This document shows, one piece after another, positions 1-8,854 of a stretch of DNA of 64,000 nt. A model generated the notes under the pieces. It ran no database searches. It was not told the DNA's origin and worked only from the letters and a program-made list of their open reading frames with translations. Source of the stretch: Noviherbaspirillum sp. L7-7A (lineage in GTDB: Bacteria; Pseudomonadota; Gammaproteobacteria; Burkholderiales; Burkholderiaceae_D); assembly GCF_019052805.1 (NCBI RefSeq), contig NZ_JAHQRJ010000002.1, forward strand, positions 496,001-560,000, given 5' to 3'. The position numbers and the translations under genes were made by a program. Every line of letters begins with the position of its first letter. The first letter of the stretch is position 1.

Positions 1-101
1 CGGCCATCATCGACCCAGTCGACGATATAGCCGTTCTGCTTGAGCGCGCGGCACAACCAGTTCGCCAGTTCCGGCTCGTCTTCCGCCAGCAGCAGCCTCA
101 T
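1..101 (-). CDS. Response regulator, receiver domain N-terminus (partial)
   Basis: Only the first 33 codons lie in the window; the rest runs off the left edge. The translation starts MRLLLAEDEPELANWLCRAL, with the acidic pair (E-D) that binds Mg2+ at the end of the first beta strand of CheY-like receiver domains. The start is supported by GGAGA about nine bases upstream of the ATG. The N-terminus resembles OmpR/PhoB-class regulators of the QseB/TctD type, which normally sit beside their histidine kinase, here outside the window. The class assignment is inference, because the phosphoacceptor Asp and the output domain are not visible. Confidence 0.75.
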   Translation of the reverse strand, partial: MRLLLAEDEPELANWLCRALKQNGYIVDWVDDG

Positions 102-275
102 CTTCCCAATCTCTCCATAGCATCATTCAGCCCCGGCCGCGCCGGCCGGCATGCACGCCCTGCATTCTGCGCGTCCAAGCTGTCAGCAGGCTGTCACCCG
201 CGCCAGCGCCAATGACAGCCACGCAAGGTTTGGCCTATTCTATTGCAGCCCACGCTACACGCCCGAGGAGAAGCC

Positions 276-1703
276 ATGAACGATCATGACCAGCAAGCAC
301 CCGCCGATGCTGCCAGCACGCTGGCCGCGTTGTGGCAGCTGTCCGGCCAGGAGGAGAGCGCCCTGTCTCAGGTGCGGCTGTCCGGAAAGGAGCCGGCGCT
401 GCCATCCTCGTTTGCCGTCGGCACCGCGGCCCAGGTCAGCATTGCAGTTTCCGCGCTGGCGGCAGCCGAGCTGCACCGGCAGCGCGCCGGACTGGCGCAG
501 CAGGTCGATGTGGACATGCGCCATGCGGCTATTGAATTCCGCGCTGAGCAGTATCTCCGTGTCGATGGCGCACCGGCGCCGGAATTCCGCGACAAGCTAA
601 CCCGCACCTTCCAGTGCGGCGACGGCCGCTGGGTGCGCATCCATGCCAATTTCCCGCATCACCGTGACGGCGTGCTGCGCATCCTCAGTTGCGGCCACGA
701 CACCGATGCGGTCAGCCGCGCGCTGCAGTCCTGGAACGCCTTCGATTTCGAGGACGCGGCCGCCGCGGCCGGCATGGTGGTGACGGCCATGCGTAGCTTT
801 GACGAATGGGATGCCCATCCGCAAGGGCAGGAAGTGGCTGATCTGCCGCTGCTGTCGATCGAATGCATCGGCGATGCGCCGCCGCAGCCGCTGCCGACTG
901 CGGCGCGGCCGCTGTCGGGCGTGCGGGTGCTGGATTTGACCAGGGTGATCGCCGGCCCCGTCTGCGGCCGCACCCTGGCCGGACACGGTGCCGATGTGCT
1001 GCTGGTCACCGCGTCGCACCTGCCGTCGATCGAGCCGCTGGTGATGGAAACCGGCCTGGGCAAGCGCGCCTGCGCGCTGGACCTGCGTGGCGTGCCCGGC
1101 CAGCAGGCATTCGATGCGCTTCTGCGCCAAGCCGACGTGCTGGTGCAGGGTTACCGGCCGGGCGGCCTGGAAGCGCTGGGCCTGGATGCGGCAGCCGCAG
1201 CGCAGAAGCGGCCGGGCCTGGTTTACGTCAGCCTCTGCGCCTACGGCCAAGCCGGGCCATGGGCGGCGCGGCGCGGCTTCGATTCGCTGGTGCAGACTGC
1301 CAGCGGTTTCAACCATGCCGAGGCGCAGGCCGGCGGTGGCAGCGCGCCCGCACCGCTGCCTGCGCAGGCGCTGGACCGCGCCACCGGCTACCTGATGGCC
1401 TATGCGGTGATGGCCGCGCTAATGCGGCGCAGCCGGGAAGGCGGAAGCTGGCATGTGCGGCTGTCGCTGGCGCAGACCGGCCACTGGCTGCGCCAGCTGG
1501 GACGCGTCGAGGGCGGCCTGCAGACGGCCATGCCCAGTTTCGGCGATATTGCCGGCCTCACCGAGCAGCATGCGTCCGGCTTCGGCATGCTCACCACCAT
1601 CGCCCATGCGGCCAGGATGTCGGACACGCCGGTACGCTGGGACCTGCCGGCCATGCCGCTGGGCAGCCATGCGCCAACCTGGCTGGCGCGCGCGCCCGGC
1701 TGA
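276..1703 (+). CDS. CaiB/BaiF family III CoA-transferase
   Basis: This 475-aa protein belongs to the CaiB/BaiF (formyl-CoA transferase type) family, which moves CoA between carboxylic acids. The family core begins near residue 211 with LSGVRVLDLTRVIAGPVCGR, and the GFDSLVQTASGF segment is near residue 334. About 200 residues precede the core, so this is the variant with an extra N-terminal half-domain rather than the usual ~400-aa enzyme. The ATG at 276 is preferred over an in-frame upstream ATG at 243 because GAGGAG lies five bases before it. No partner acyl-CoA gene is adjacent and the substrate cannot be deduced. The catalytic Asp was not assigned. Confidence 0.85.
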   Translation: MNDHDQQAPADAASTLAALWQLSGQEESALSQVRLSGKEPALPSSFAVGTAAQVSIAVSALAAAELHRQRAGLAQQVDVDMRHAAIEFRAEQYLRVDGAPAPEFRDKLTRTFQCGDGRWVRIHANFPHHRDGVLRILSCGHDTDAVSRALQSWNAFDFEDAAAAAGMVVTAMRSFDEWDAHPQGQEVADLPLLSIECIGDAPPQPLPTAARPLSGVRVLDLTRVIAGPVCGRTLAGHGADVLLVTASHLPSIEPLVMETGLGKRACALDLRGVPGQQAFDALLRQADVLVQGYRPGGLEALGLDAAAAAQKRPGLVYVSLCAYGQAGPWAARRGFDSLVQTASGFNHAEAQAGGGSAPAPLPAQALDRATGYLMAYAVMAALMRRSREGGSWHVRLSLAQTGHWLRQLGRVEGGLQTAMPSFGDIAGLTEQHASGFGMLTTIAHAARMSDTPVRWDLPAMPLGSHAPTWLARAPG

Positions 1704-1715
1704 GAGGAAGCTGAC

Positions 1716-1949
1716 CTACAGCGCGTTGTGGACCCGCTCGCTGTTGCTGCTGCTGCGACTGCCCTTCAGGTGCATTTCGACATCGCTTGCCAGATCGCCC
1801 ACGGCCGTCACCGCATCCTTGAGCTCTTCCGGTGTGGCATCGAGCTTCTTCGACCATTCCCGCAGCGCGGATTCATCCTGGATATTGATGCGCAACTGGT
1901 CCTGGTCCTTGTCCGCGTCTTCTGAACTGCGCTCGTTGTAGTCCGACAT
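1716..1949 (-). CDS. DUF3606 small protein
   Basis: A 77-aa acidic, hydrophilic protein with the DUF3606 pattern: a short strand (LRINIQDESALREW), then helices ending in ELKDAVTAVGDLASDVEMHLKG. Family members are small stress-associated proteins of unknown biochemical role. AAGGAG lies just upstream of the ATG. It converges on the CoA-transferase with only 12 bases between the stops. The C-terminus is a Ser-rich tail. Confidence 0.8.
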   Translation of the reverse strand: MSDYNERSSEDADKDQDQLRINIQDESALREWSKKLDATPEELKDAVTAVGDLASDVEMHLKGSRSSSNSERVHNAL

Positions 1950-2189
1950 CGTGTGCTCCTTGTAGTGAATATCCTTCTTGGGACACGATCCTCACATGCC
2001 TTTCGCTGCAAGGTCAAAGAACTGCGGCATGGCCTTAAGCGTGATCAATGGATGAAGAGGGAAAGTGGCGCAGGCCCTGCCAAGGCGACATGCCCTTTCC
2101 AGGATGCACCGCACCATGCAATGCCATGGTTTGTGCAAGAATTCCGGTCCTGGCCGTCAGATACGAGTTAGGCAAGAAAGGCATGCATC

Positions 2190-2471
2190 ATGGAAATGAA
2201 GAAGATCAACGCCGGCAAGCTGCGCGCCATTGGCTACGACCCGCGCGAGCGCATGCTGCGGGTGGAATTCGACGACGGCAGCGCAATCGATTATTCCGGC
2301 GTCGGCACCGAGGTCTGGCGCAAGCTCTCCACCTCCGGTGCGGCCTGGAGCTATTACCGCGACAATATCGAGGAAGAATTCACTGGCCGCCGCGGCACGG
2401 TGCGGCCGAAGGCGACCAACCAGGCGCTGGAAGATCTTTTCAGGGCGCCGGACAAGGATGCAGGCGGCTAA
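2190..2471 (+). CDS. KTSC domain protein
   Basis: A 93-aa protein with a KTSC domain, a short module named from a C-terminal extension of some lysyl-tRNA synthetases. Visible signatures are LRAIGYDPRERMLRVEFDDG, the aromatic/valine strand IDYSGVGTEVW, and an SGAAWSYYRDNIEEEF helix. It stands alone, with AAGAAAGG before the ATG, and converges on the LysR gene 21 bases downstream. Function is unknown; such stand-alone copies are common in proteobacteria. Confidence 0.8.
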   Translation: MEMKKINAGKLRAIGYDPRERMLRVEFDDGSAIDYSGVGTEVWRKLSTSGAAWSYYRDNIEEEFTGRRGTVRPKATNQALEDLFRAPDKDAGG

Positions 2472-2492
2472 AGATCCTTCGGCAGTGTGCAC

Positions 2493-3419
2493 TCAGGTCC
2501 ACGATCCGCGCGACCTGGCCAGCCACTCCTCCAGGAACTGCACGCATACCCGCACATTCGCGGACAGGCTCAGGCGGGTCGGGTGGATCGCCCAGACATT
2601 GGCTTCCTGGCTGTACTGCGGCAGCACCCGCACCAGCCTGCCATCAGCGATGCTCTGCCCCACATCCCACATCGAGCGCAGAATGATGCCGTGACCATCG
2701 ATGGCCCATTGGTGCACCAGCTCGCCGTTATTGGTTGACAGCGGGCCGCCCACCTTCACGGTCTCGGGGCCATCCGGCCCGTCCAGCTTCCAGCGCCCGA
2801 AGTCCTGATCACGCTCGCGGATGGCGATGCACTTGTGGGCGGTGAGTTCCTCGAGGCGCTGCGGCATGCCGTGGCTTTCCAGGTAGGCCGGCGAAGCGCA
2901 CAGTACCCGCGCATTGGCGGCAATGCTTCTTGCAATCAGGTGGGTTTCCAGCACCTGGCCGATGCGGATATCCAGATGGAATCCTTCGGCGATCAGGTCG
3001 ACCGGCCGGTCCAGCAGTTCGAGCTGTATCACCAAGTCCGGATACTGCCGGGCCAGCAGCGACATGGCCGGCGCAATCCAGTTGCGCCCGAAGCCGGAAC
3101 TGGTGCACAGCCGCAGCACGCCATGCGGCGCGCTGCCCTTGGCCGACACCGCTTCCTCCAGCTGGCTGACGTCCTCCAGGATGCGCTGCGCCCACTGATG
3201 CACCACGCTGCCATGCTCGGTCAGTGACACCCGGCGCGTGGTCCTGTGCAGGAGGCGCACCTGCAGCGTGGCTTCCAGGATGGCAATGCGCTTACTGACC
3301 AGGGCATTGGAGACGCCCAGTTCCAGCGCCGCAGCGGCAAAGCCTTGGCGCCTGACCACGGCGCAGAACAGGTTGAGATCTTCGAGGAGCGGCTTGCCCA
3401 GCTTGAAATCCAACTGCAT
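2493..3419 (-). CDS. LysR-family transcriptional regulator, probable regulator of the adjacent tartrate/malate dehydrogenase
   Basis: A 308-aa LysR-type regulator. Residues about 10-70 form the winged helix (AAAALELGVSNALVSKRIAI, then LLHRTTRRVSLTEHG), followed by a substrate-binding domain of normal length. It is divergent from the dehydrogenase at 3525 with about 105 bp between starts, the classic layout for a LysR regulator controlling its neighbour. E. coli dmlR/dmlA is a comparable pair. GGAG lies eight bases before the ATG. The effector is inferred to be the substrate of the neighbouring enzyme, such as tartrate or D-malate. Confidence 0.85.
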   Translation of the reverse strand: MQLDFKLGKPLLEDLNLFCAVVRRQGFAAAALELGVSNALVSKRIAILEATLQVRLLHRTTRRVSLTEHGSVVHQWAQRILEDVSQLEEAVSAKGSAPHGVLRLCTSSGFGRNWIAPAMSLLARQYPDLVIQLELLDRPVDLIAEGFHLDIRIGQVLETHLIARSIAANARVLCASPAYLESHGMPQRLEELTAHKCIAIRERDQDFGRWKLDGPDGPETVKVGGPLSTNNGELVHQWAIDGHGIILRSMWDVGQSIADGRLVRVLPQYSQEANVWAIHPTRLSLSANVRVCVQFLEEWLARSRGSWT

Positions 3420-3524
3420 TGTTCACGCTCCGTGTTCTTTCAGATTACCAATCGGCCAATTATAAAACGCTGCGTATTGAGTATGATCCGCTTCCATCAT
3501 TTCTCCTCTCGTGAAGGTCCAGAC

Positions 3525-4601
3525 ATGAAGACGCATAAAATCGCAGTGATCGCCGGTGACGGCATTGGCAATGAAGTGATGCCGGAAGGCTTGCGGGTAC
3601 TGCAGGCCGCCGCCGCCAAATTCAATATCGGCCTTGAATTCACGACGATGGAATGGGCCAACTGCGACTATTACCTGCAGCACGGAAAGATGATGCCGGA
3701 CGACTGGCGCGAGCAGCTGCAGGGCTTCGACGCGATCTATTTCGGCGCGGCCGGCATGCCCAGCAAGGTGCCGGACCATATCTCGCTGTGGGGTTCGCTG
3801 ATTAAGTTCCGCCGCGACTTCGACCAGTATGTGAATCTGCGCCCGGTGCGCCTGATGCCCGGCGTGCCCTGCCCGCTGGCCAACCGCAAGCCGGGCGACA
3901 TCGACTTCTACGTGGTGCGCGAAAACACCGAAGGCGAGTATTCCTCGGTGGGCGGCCGGATGTTCGAAGGCACCGACCGTGAATTCGTGGTGCAGGAGTC
4001 GGTCTTCTCGCGCAAGGGCACCGACCGCATCCTGAAGTACGCCTTCGAACTGGCCCAGAAGCGTCCGAAGAAGCACCTCACCGCGGCCACCAAGTCCAAT
4101 GGCATTTCGATCAGCATGCCGTACTGGGATGAGCGGGTCGACGCAATGGGCACGCAGTTCCTGGACGTGCGGCATGACCGGTACCACATCGACATCCTGT
4201 GCGCCCGCTTCGTGCTATCGCCGGAGCGCTTCGACGTGGTGGTGGCATCCAACCTGTTCGGCGACATCCTGTCCGACCTCGGCCCGGCATGCACCGGCAC
4301 CATCGGCATCGCGCCCTCGGCCAACCTCAACCCGGAGCGCAACTTCCCCTCGCTGTTCGAGCCGGTGCATGGCTCCGCGCCGGACATCTATGGCCAGAAC
4401 ATCGCCAACCCGATCGGCATGATCTGGTCCGGCGCGATGATGCTGGACTTCCTCGGCAATGGCGATGCCACGTACACCGCGGCGCATGACGCCATGGTGC
4501 GCGCCATCGAGACCGTGCTGGTGCAGGGCCCGACCACGCCGGATCTGGGCGGCAGCAGCAATACCACCGAGGTTGGCAAGGCGATCGCCGCCGCACTCTG
4601 A
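3525..4601 (+). CDS. Tartrate dehydrogenase / D-malate dehydrogenase (decarboxylating), copy 1
   Basis: A 358-aa beta-decarboxylating dehydrogenase of the isocitrate/isopropylmalate family, closest in feel to TtuC/DmlA. These act on tartrate, D-malate or isopropylmalate with NAD+ and Mn2+. Visible motifs are IAVIAGDGIGNEVMPEG at the N-terminus, the EGEYSSVGG substrate loop, the catalytic Lys in TKSNG, the metal-binding Asp pair in DILSDLG, and HGSAPDIYGQNIANP near the coenzyme site. The ATG at 3525 matches the family start; a longer upstream frame overlaps the divergent promoter and is unlikely. A paralogue lies at 19996. Substrate choice between tartrate and D-malate cannot be settled from sequence alone, so no symbol is given. 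Confidence 0.88.
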   Translation: MKTHKIAVIAGDGIGNEVMPEGLRVLQAAAAKFNIGLEFTTMEWANCDYYLQHGKMMPDDWREQLQGFDAIYFGAAGMPSKVPDHISLWGSLIKFRRDFDQYVNLRPVRLMPGVPCPLANRKPGDIDFYVVRENTEGEYSSVGGRMFEGTDREFVVQESVFSRKGTDRILKYAFELAQKRPKKHLTAATKSNGISISMPYWDERVDAMGTQFLDVRHDRYHIDILCARFVLSPERFDVVVASNLFGDILSDLGPACTGTIGIAPSANLNPERNFPSLFEPVHGSAPDIYGQNIANPIGMIWSGAMMLDFLGNGDATYTAAHDAMVRAIETVLVQGPTTPDLGGSSNTTEVGKAIAAAL

Positions 4602-4660
4602 TTCGGCGAAGCTGCGCCGTCTGGCGAAGGCGGCGTAAGCGCATGCAATGCCAGCACAGG

Positions 4661-4691
4661 CAGCCGGCGCGCAGCCGGCTGTTTGCGTTTT
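4661..4691 (+). terminator. Rho-independent terminator after the tartrate dehydrogenase gene
   Basis: A perfect 8-bp stem, CAGCCGGC (4661-4668) with GCCGGCTG (4674-4681), a 5-nt loop, then an interrupted T tract (TTTGCGTTTT). It lies 60 bp after the dehydrogenase stop. The remainder of the 334-bp interval up to 4935 shows no convincing gene. Confidence 0.7.
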
Positions 4692-4935
4692 CCCGTTCGG
4701 CCTCTTCACAAGTTGCGCAGCCCGGCCCGCACATCGCTGGCTAACACGTCCGCTTCCCCCAGCCCATTCCCATTAAGCAGCGCCAGCGCGACCAGACCAG
4801 CTCGGCCCGTTCCAGCCCGGCTAGGTCAAACCGGTCCTTGTGCGATCGCAATCCGGCAGCAGGGACGCGACGTAAGTTGCAGGCTGGGCTGCAAGCGCAG
4901 ACCGGGTGACAAGAGTGACAAGAGGAGTTTCCACG

Positions 4936-5223
4936 ATGTCGACCAGGCTAATGACGGCACTGCTTGCCGTGATGATGATTCTTGTGCTGCCGTCGGCGCC
5001 GGCCCGAGCCGCGCTTGTCCTGGATACCTATCCGGCATCGGGAAACGCCTGGAAGCCGATTGCCATCGCAGTGACGTTTTCGGTATTGCCTCCCGAGCCT
5101 GTCATCAGCACTATTCAGTTGGCGGTACATGGCAGCAATGCGCCCGTGGAGATGGGCATCATGGCGGATCAGGGCGGTTTGCCGTCGGATGAGCAGGCCT
5201 GCAGGCAGACGCTTCCACACTGA
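4936..5223 (+). pseudogene. Truncated exported protein, probable PEP-CTERM-type remnant
   Basis: A 95-aa reading frame starts with a clear signal peptide (MSTRLMTALLAVMMILVLPS, cleavage likely after ARA) and has AGAGGAG nine bases upstream of the ATG. The mature part (AVTFSVLPPEPVISTIQLAV, then DQGGLPSDE) resembles the first third of exported PEP-CTERM proteins that continue for about 150 more residues. Here the frame ends at 5223, without the beta-sandwich remainder and without a C-terminal VPEP anchor. The opposing gene ends 25 bp later, so the 3' part was probably lost by deletion. A genuine short exported protein is the alternative. Confidence 0.5.
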
Positions 5224-5248
5224 AAATATTGCATCTCTCCGCCATTTT

Positions 5249-6001
5249 TTACACAGGCAGCAAGTCCTCTGCCGGCACTTCCAGCACCCGGAATGCGGGC
5301 TGGCCGGGGTAGGAACGGTGCAGCAGCGGCCGGGCCACGTTGTACACCGGAATGTTGTTGACAGTGCGTCCCTCCGGCGTGCCGCGGTGCGCATGGCCAT
5401 GCACCACATAATCGACCGGGTAATGAATCAGCGGATCTTCCAGCCGGCTGGTGCCGAGGAAGGGATAGATCTCCGGCGGCTCGCCCTGCACAGTGCCGAC
5501 GATGGGCGAGTAATGCAGCATCGCGATCCGGTGCCGGGTGCGCAGCTTGGCTAGCGCCGTTTCCAGCTTCATCACCTCCTGCAGCGCCTCGTTGACAAAG
5601 GCCTTGATCGACGCTTCGCCCCATGGCCCGAGCGCGCTGCGGCCGAAGCCGCCGGCGAATCCCTTCGCCCCGGCAATGCCCACGCCATGGATCTCGCAAG
5701 CTTCGCCATCGAGCACCCGCACGCCGGCTTCGGTCAGGATGCGCCTGACCTGGTCCGGGTCGCCCGATTCATAGTCATGGTTGCCCAGCACGGCCACCAC
5801 CGGGATGCGGGTATGGGCAAGCTCCTCGGCCAGTACATGGGTTTCCTCGGGCAGGCCATAATCGGTCAGGTCGCCACACAGCAGCAGCGCGTCGGCCGCT
5901 TCGCTGGCTTGGGAAAAGAATTCGCGCAGGCTGCCCGCCGAGTTCTTGGTGCAATGCAGGTCGCCCACTGCGGCGAAACGGATCTTGTCCTTTGAAACCA
6001 C
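5249..6001 (-). CDS. Calcineurin-like metallophosphoesterase
   Basis: A 250-aa metallophosphoesterase with all signature blocks of the binuclear-metal fold: GDLHC (about residue 13), GDLTDYG (about 43), GNHDYE (about 72) and HGHAHRG (about 200). It lacks a signal peptide, so it is cytoplasmic. The start is GTG at 6001, with AGGAGG directly upstream. It is divergent from a nucleotidyltransferase, sharing a 124-bp promoter region. The family covers phosphatases, cyclic-nucleotide phosphodiesterases and nucleases, so the substrate is not determined. Confidence 0.85.
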   Translation of the reverse strand: MVSKDKIRFAAVGDLHCTKNSAGSLREFFSQASEAADALLLCGDLTDYGLPEETHVLAEELAHTRIPVVAVLGNHDYESGDPDQVRRILTEAGVRVLDGEACEIHGVGIAGAKGFAGGFGRSALGPWGEASIKAFVNEALQEVMKLETALAKLRTRHRIAMLHYSPIVGTVQGEPPEIYPFLGTSRLEDPLIHYPVDYVVHGHAHRGTPEGRTVNNIPVYNVARPLLHRSYPGQPAFRVLEVPAEDLLPV

Positions 6002-6125
6002 GACATCCTCCTTGCTGATTGTTTCCTGATTGTTGATTAATTAACGCCATTCATGCATGACTGACCGTATTGCGTGGCATAAGTTTTGCTGACTTTCAAT
6101 GCCACGCCATCACGCCAGGACCGCT

Positions 6126-6962
6126 ATGAACCTTACCGACCCGATTCCGGCCACCGACGTGACGGAAGCGCAAGACGCTGCCGTCGCCGCGTTCTACCGC
6201 GATGTCCTGCTCCGGCTCAATGCAGCATCCGTGCCATACCTGGTCGGCGGCACCTATGCCTTCAACCGCTACACCGGCATCAACCGGCCGACCAAGGACC
6301 TTGACCTGTTCATCCGGCGCGGCGACTTCGAGCGGGTCAGCGAGGTGTTCCAGGCGGCGGGATACCGCTGCGAACTCACCTTCCCGCACTGGCTTGGCAA
6401 GATCCATCTAGATGACAACTACATCGACCTGATCTTCAGTTCCGGCAATGCAGTGGCCCATGTCGACGATGCCTGGTTCGAATTCGCCGCCGATGCGCAA
6501 GTGCTGGGCCTGCCGGCGCGGATTTCGCCGATCGAGGAAATGATCTGGTCCAAGGCCTTCATCATGGAAAAGGAGCGCTTCGACGGCGCCGACATCGCCC
6601 ACCTGATCTATGCCTGCAGCGCCCGCATTGACTGGCCCCGGCTGCTGCGGCGCTTCGGCGAACACTGGCGGGTGCTGCTGTCGCACTTGATCCTGTTCGG
6701 CTTCGCCTATCCGGCCAATCGCGACCTGGTGCCGGTGGGCGTAATGGATGAGCTGATCCGCCGCCTGAGCTATGAAACCCACGCGCCGCCGCCGCATACC
6801 GACCTGTGCCTCGGCACCTTGCTGTCGCGTGAACAATATCTGAACGACATCCACCTGCAGGGCCTGCAGGACGCCAGGGTTCAGCCGGTGGGCAACATGA
6901 CGCCGGAGGACACGGCCAACTGGACGCGCGCCATCGCCGACGACCATGAGCCGGAAGCTTAA
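6126..6962 (+). CDS. Nucleotidyltransferase-fold protein (MNT/AbiEii-like)
   Basis: A 278-aa protein with the nucleotidyltransferase superfamily pattern: YLVGGTYAFNRYTGI followed by KDLDLF (about residues 38-62), supplying the GG and two catalytic Asp residues, and a third acidic strand YIDLIF near residue 100. The C-terminal half is helical and not assigned. CCAGGA five bases before the ATG at 6126 favours that start over an upstream ATG at 6099. It is divergent from the metallophosphoesterase at 5249. The acceptor (protein, RNA or small molecule) is unknown; a link to the phosphoesterase is inferred from proximity only. Confidence 0.8.
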   Translation: MNLTDPIPATDVTEAQDAAVAAFYRDVLLRLNAASVPYLVGGTYAFNRYTGINRPTKDLDLFIRRGDFERVSEVFQAAGYRCELTFPHWLGKIHLDDNYIDLIFSSGNAVAHVDDAWFEFAADAQVLGLPARISPIEEMIWSKAFIMEKERFDGADIAHLIYACSARIDWPRLLRRFGEHWRVLLSHLILFGFAYPANRDLVPVGVMDELIRRLSYETHAPPPHTDLCLGTLLSREQYLNDIHLQGLQDARVQPVGNMTPEDTANWTRAIADDHEPEA

Positions 6963-7356
6963 GATTTCCGGTCCGGCGCCGGCCGGATGGCGCTGATCAG
7001 GGCCATGCCGGGCGCCTCCAAACCGCCATCCAAGTGGCGGCAAAGGCAAAACCTGTGGACGACCTGTGCATGGGTCGAAGGGACTTGCTGTGGATTGTAC
7101 GCTGGAAAGATCTGTGGACGGTTGCGCAGCAGGTTTTTGAGCACAACAAATTTTCTTCATCAAATCAATTGCTTGGGAAATTGAACATATAGATATCCAC
7201 AGGCTTGTTCACGGTTTGTGTGCGTAACTTTTGCTGATTTTTTGAGCAGGCGTGCGAATTTCTTTTTGGAGTCCGACGCATATTGGCGCGCATGCCTATA
7301 ATCTGCGTTCCCGGATTTATAAAAAACCTACAGCGAACCAAGAGGAAAGAGACACC
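6963..7356. other. Intergenic region with four TGTGGA(C/T) motifs
   Basis: A 394-bp non-coding interval between the nucleotidyltransferase and the aldehyde dehydrogenase. TGTGGAC at 7054-7060, TGTGGAT at 7089-7095, TGTGGAC at 7113-7119 and the reverse complement TATCCACA at 7194-7201 resemble cores of DnaA boxes. The part from about 7130 to 7340 is clearly richer in A+T than its surroundings and probably holds the promoter of the downstream gene. No gene was found here. Confidence 0.5.
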
Positions 7357-8793
7357 ATGACCTATCCCAATACCCAGCTCATGATCGGCGGCCAGTGGCA
7401 GGATGCGGCGGACGGCCGCACGCTTGCCGTCGTCAATCCGGCCACCGGCAGCGAGATCGGCCGCGTTGCCCATGCCGGCATCGCCGACTTGGACCGCGCA
7501 CTGGAAGCCGCGCAAAAAGGATTTGAAGCCTGGCGCGACGTGTCGGCCGCCGAGCGCTCCAAGACCATGCGCCGTGCCGCCGCGCTGATGCGTGAGCGTG
7601 CCGGCGAGATCGCCAAAATTTTGACCCAGGAACAGGGCAAGCCGCTGGCAGAAGCCAAGGTCGAGGCCATGGCCTCGGCCGACATCATTGAATGGGCAGC
7701 CGAGGAAGGCCTGCGCGTCTACGGACGCATTGTGCAGTCGCGCAACCTGGCGGTGCGCCAGATGGTGCTGAAGGACCCGGTGGGCCCGGTCGCGGCCTTC
7801 ACGCCGTGGAACTTCCCGATCAACCAGGCAGTGCGCAAGATCGCCGTGGCGCTGGCCACCGGCTGCTCGATCATCGTGAAAGCGCCGGAAGAAACGCCGG
7901 CAGCGCCGGCAGCGCTGGTGCAGGCCTTCATCGACGCCGGCCTGCCGCCGGGCGTGGTGGGCCTCGTGTTCGGCAATCCGGCGGAAATCTCGGAATACCT
8001 GATCGCCCATCCTATCATCCGCAAGATCACCTTCACCGGCTCGACCCCGGTCGGCAAGCAGCTGGCCGCGCTGGCTGGCAAGCACATGAAGCGGGTAACG
8101 ATGGAGCTGGGCGGCCATGCGCCGGTGATCGTGGCCGAAGATGCCGACGTGACCCTTGCGGTGAAGGCCGCCGGCGGCGCCAAGTTCCGCAATGCCGGCC
8201 AGGTCTGCATCTCGCCGACCCGCTTCCTGGTGCATGAAAGCCTGCGCAATGATTTCGCCGCGGCGCTGGCCAAGTATGCGCAAGGCTTGAAAGTGGGCGA
8301 AGGCAATAGCGAGGGCGTGCAAATGGGTCCGCTGGCCAACAGCCGCCGCCTGACCGCCATGGCCGACTTTGCCCGCGACGCCGTCGAGCGCGGCGCCTCC
8401 ATCGTGGCCGGCGGCGAGCGCATCGGCGAGGTCGGCAATTTCTATGCGCCGACCATCCTGAACGACGTGCCGCTGGACGCCAAGGTGTTCAACGAGGAGC
8501 CGTTCGGCCCGATGGCCGCGATCCGTCCCTTCAACACGATGGAAGAAGCAATCGCCGAAGCTAACCGCCTGCCCTTTGGCTTGGCCGGTTACGCCTTCAC
8601 CAGCTCGCTGAAGAATGCGCACCTGCTGTCGCAGCGCCTGGAAGTGGGCATGCTGTGGATCAACCAGCCGGCCGCGCCCTGGCCTGAAATGCCGTTCGGC
8701 GGCATCAAGGATTCCGGCTACGGCTCCGAAGGCGGACCGGAAGCGCTGGAAGCGTATCTCAACACCCGCTCCATCTCCATCATGAACGTGTAA
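7357..8793 (+). CDS. NAD(P)-dependent succinate-semialdehyde dehydrogenase-like aldehyde dehydrogenase
   Basis: A 478-aa aldehyde dehydrogenase of the GabD type, oxidising an aldehyde such as succinate semialdehyde to the acid. Motifs are FTPWNFP (about 148), [10 protein letters not shown], the general-base Glu in MELGGHAP (about 250), and the nucleophile Cys in NAGQVCIS (about 284). The length is normal for the family. AGAGGAAAG before the ATG at 7357 fixes the start. No gabT or other GABA gene is near, so the physiological aldehyde remains open. A strong hairpin follows its stop. Confidence 0.87.
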   Translation: MTYPNTQLMIGGQWQDAADGRTLAVVNPATGSEIGRVAHAGIADLDRALEAAQKGFEAWRDVSAAERSKTMRRAAALMRERAGEIAKILTQEQGKPLAEAKVEAMASADIIEWAAEEGLRVYGRIVQSRNLAVRQMVLKDPVGPVAAFTPWNFPINQAVRKIAVALATGCSIIVKAPEETPAAPAALVQAFIDAGLPPGVVGLVFGNPAEISEYLIAHPIIRKITFTGSTPVGKQLAALAGKHMKRVTMELGGHAPVIVAEDADVTLAVKAAGGAKFRNAGQVCISPTRFLVHESLRNDFAAALAKYAQGLKVGEGNSEGVQMGPLANSRRLTAMADFARDAVERGASIVAGGERIGEVGNFYAPTILNDVPLDAKVFNEEPFGPMAAIRPFNTMEEAIAEANRLPFGLAGYAFTSSLKNAHLLSQRLEVGMLWINQPAAPWPEMPFGGIKDSGYGSEGGPEALEAYLNTRSISIMNV

Positions 8794-8801
8794 GACCGTT
8801 C

Positions 8802-8841
8802 GCCGGCCGGCTCGCCCGTCAACGCGGGCGGGCCGGCCGGC
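8802..8841. terminator. Very stable GC-rich hairpin between two co-directional genes
   Basis: Two 17-nt arms (8802-8818 and 8825-8841) pair completely apart from one G-U wobble, with a 6-nt loop TCAACG. It starts nine bases after the dehydrogenase stop and ends 13 bases before the ATG of the next gene. There is no U tract, so it may be an mRNA-stability or attenuation element, or a factor-dependent terminator. Confidence 0.6.
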
Positions 8842-8854
8842 AGCGGCGCTGACC

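Noticed and set aside
863-1714. Long open frame overlapping the CoA-transferase in another frame
   Set aside because: Arg/Ala/Gly-rich translation typical of GC-rich shadow frames; no start signal and the true frame shows clear family motifs.
6408-7163. Antisense open frame across the nucleotidyltransferase
   Set aside because: Gln/Arg/His-rich shadow of the true gene with no ribosome-binding site or family motif.
7054-7201. Chromosomal replication origin at the TGTGGA cluster
   Set aside because: No dnaA, dnaN, parAB or gidA nearby and the motifs only partly match the DnaA box; kept only as a low-interest motif cluster.
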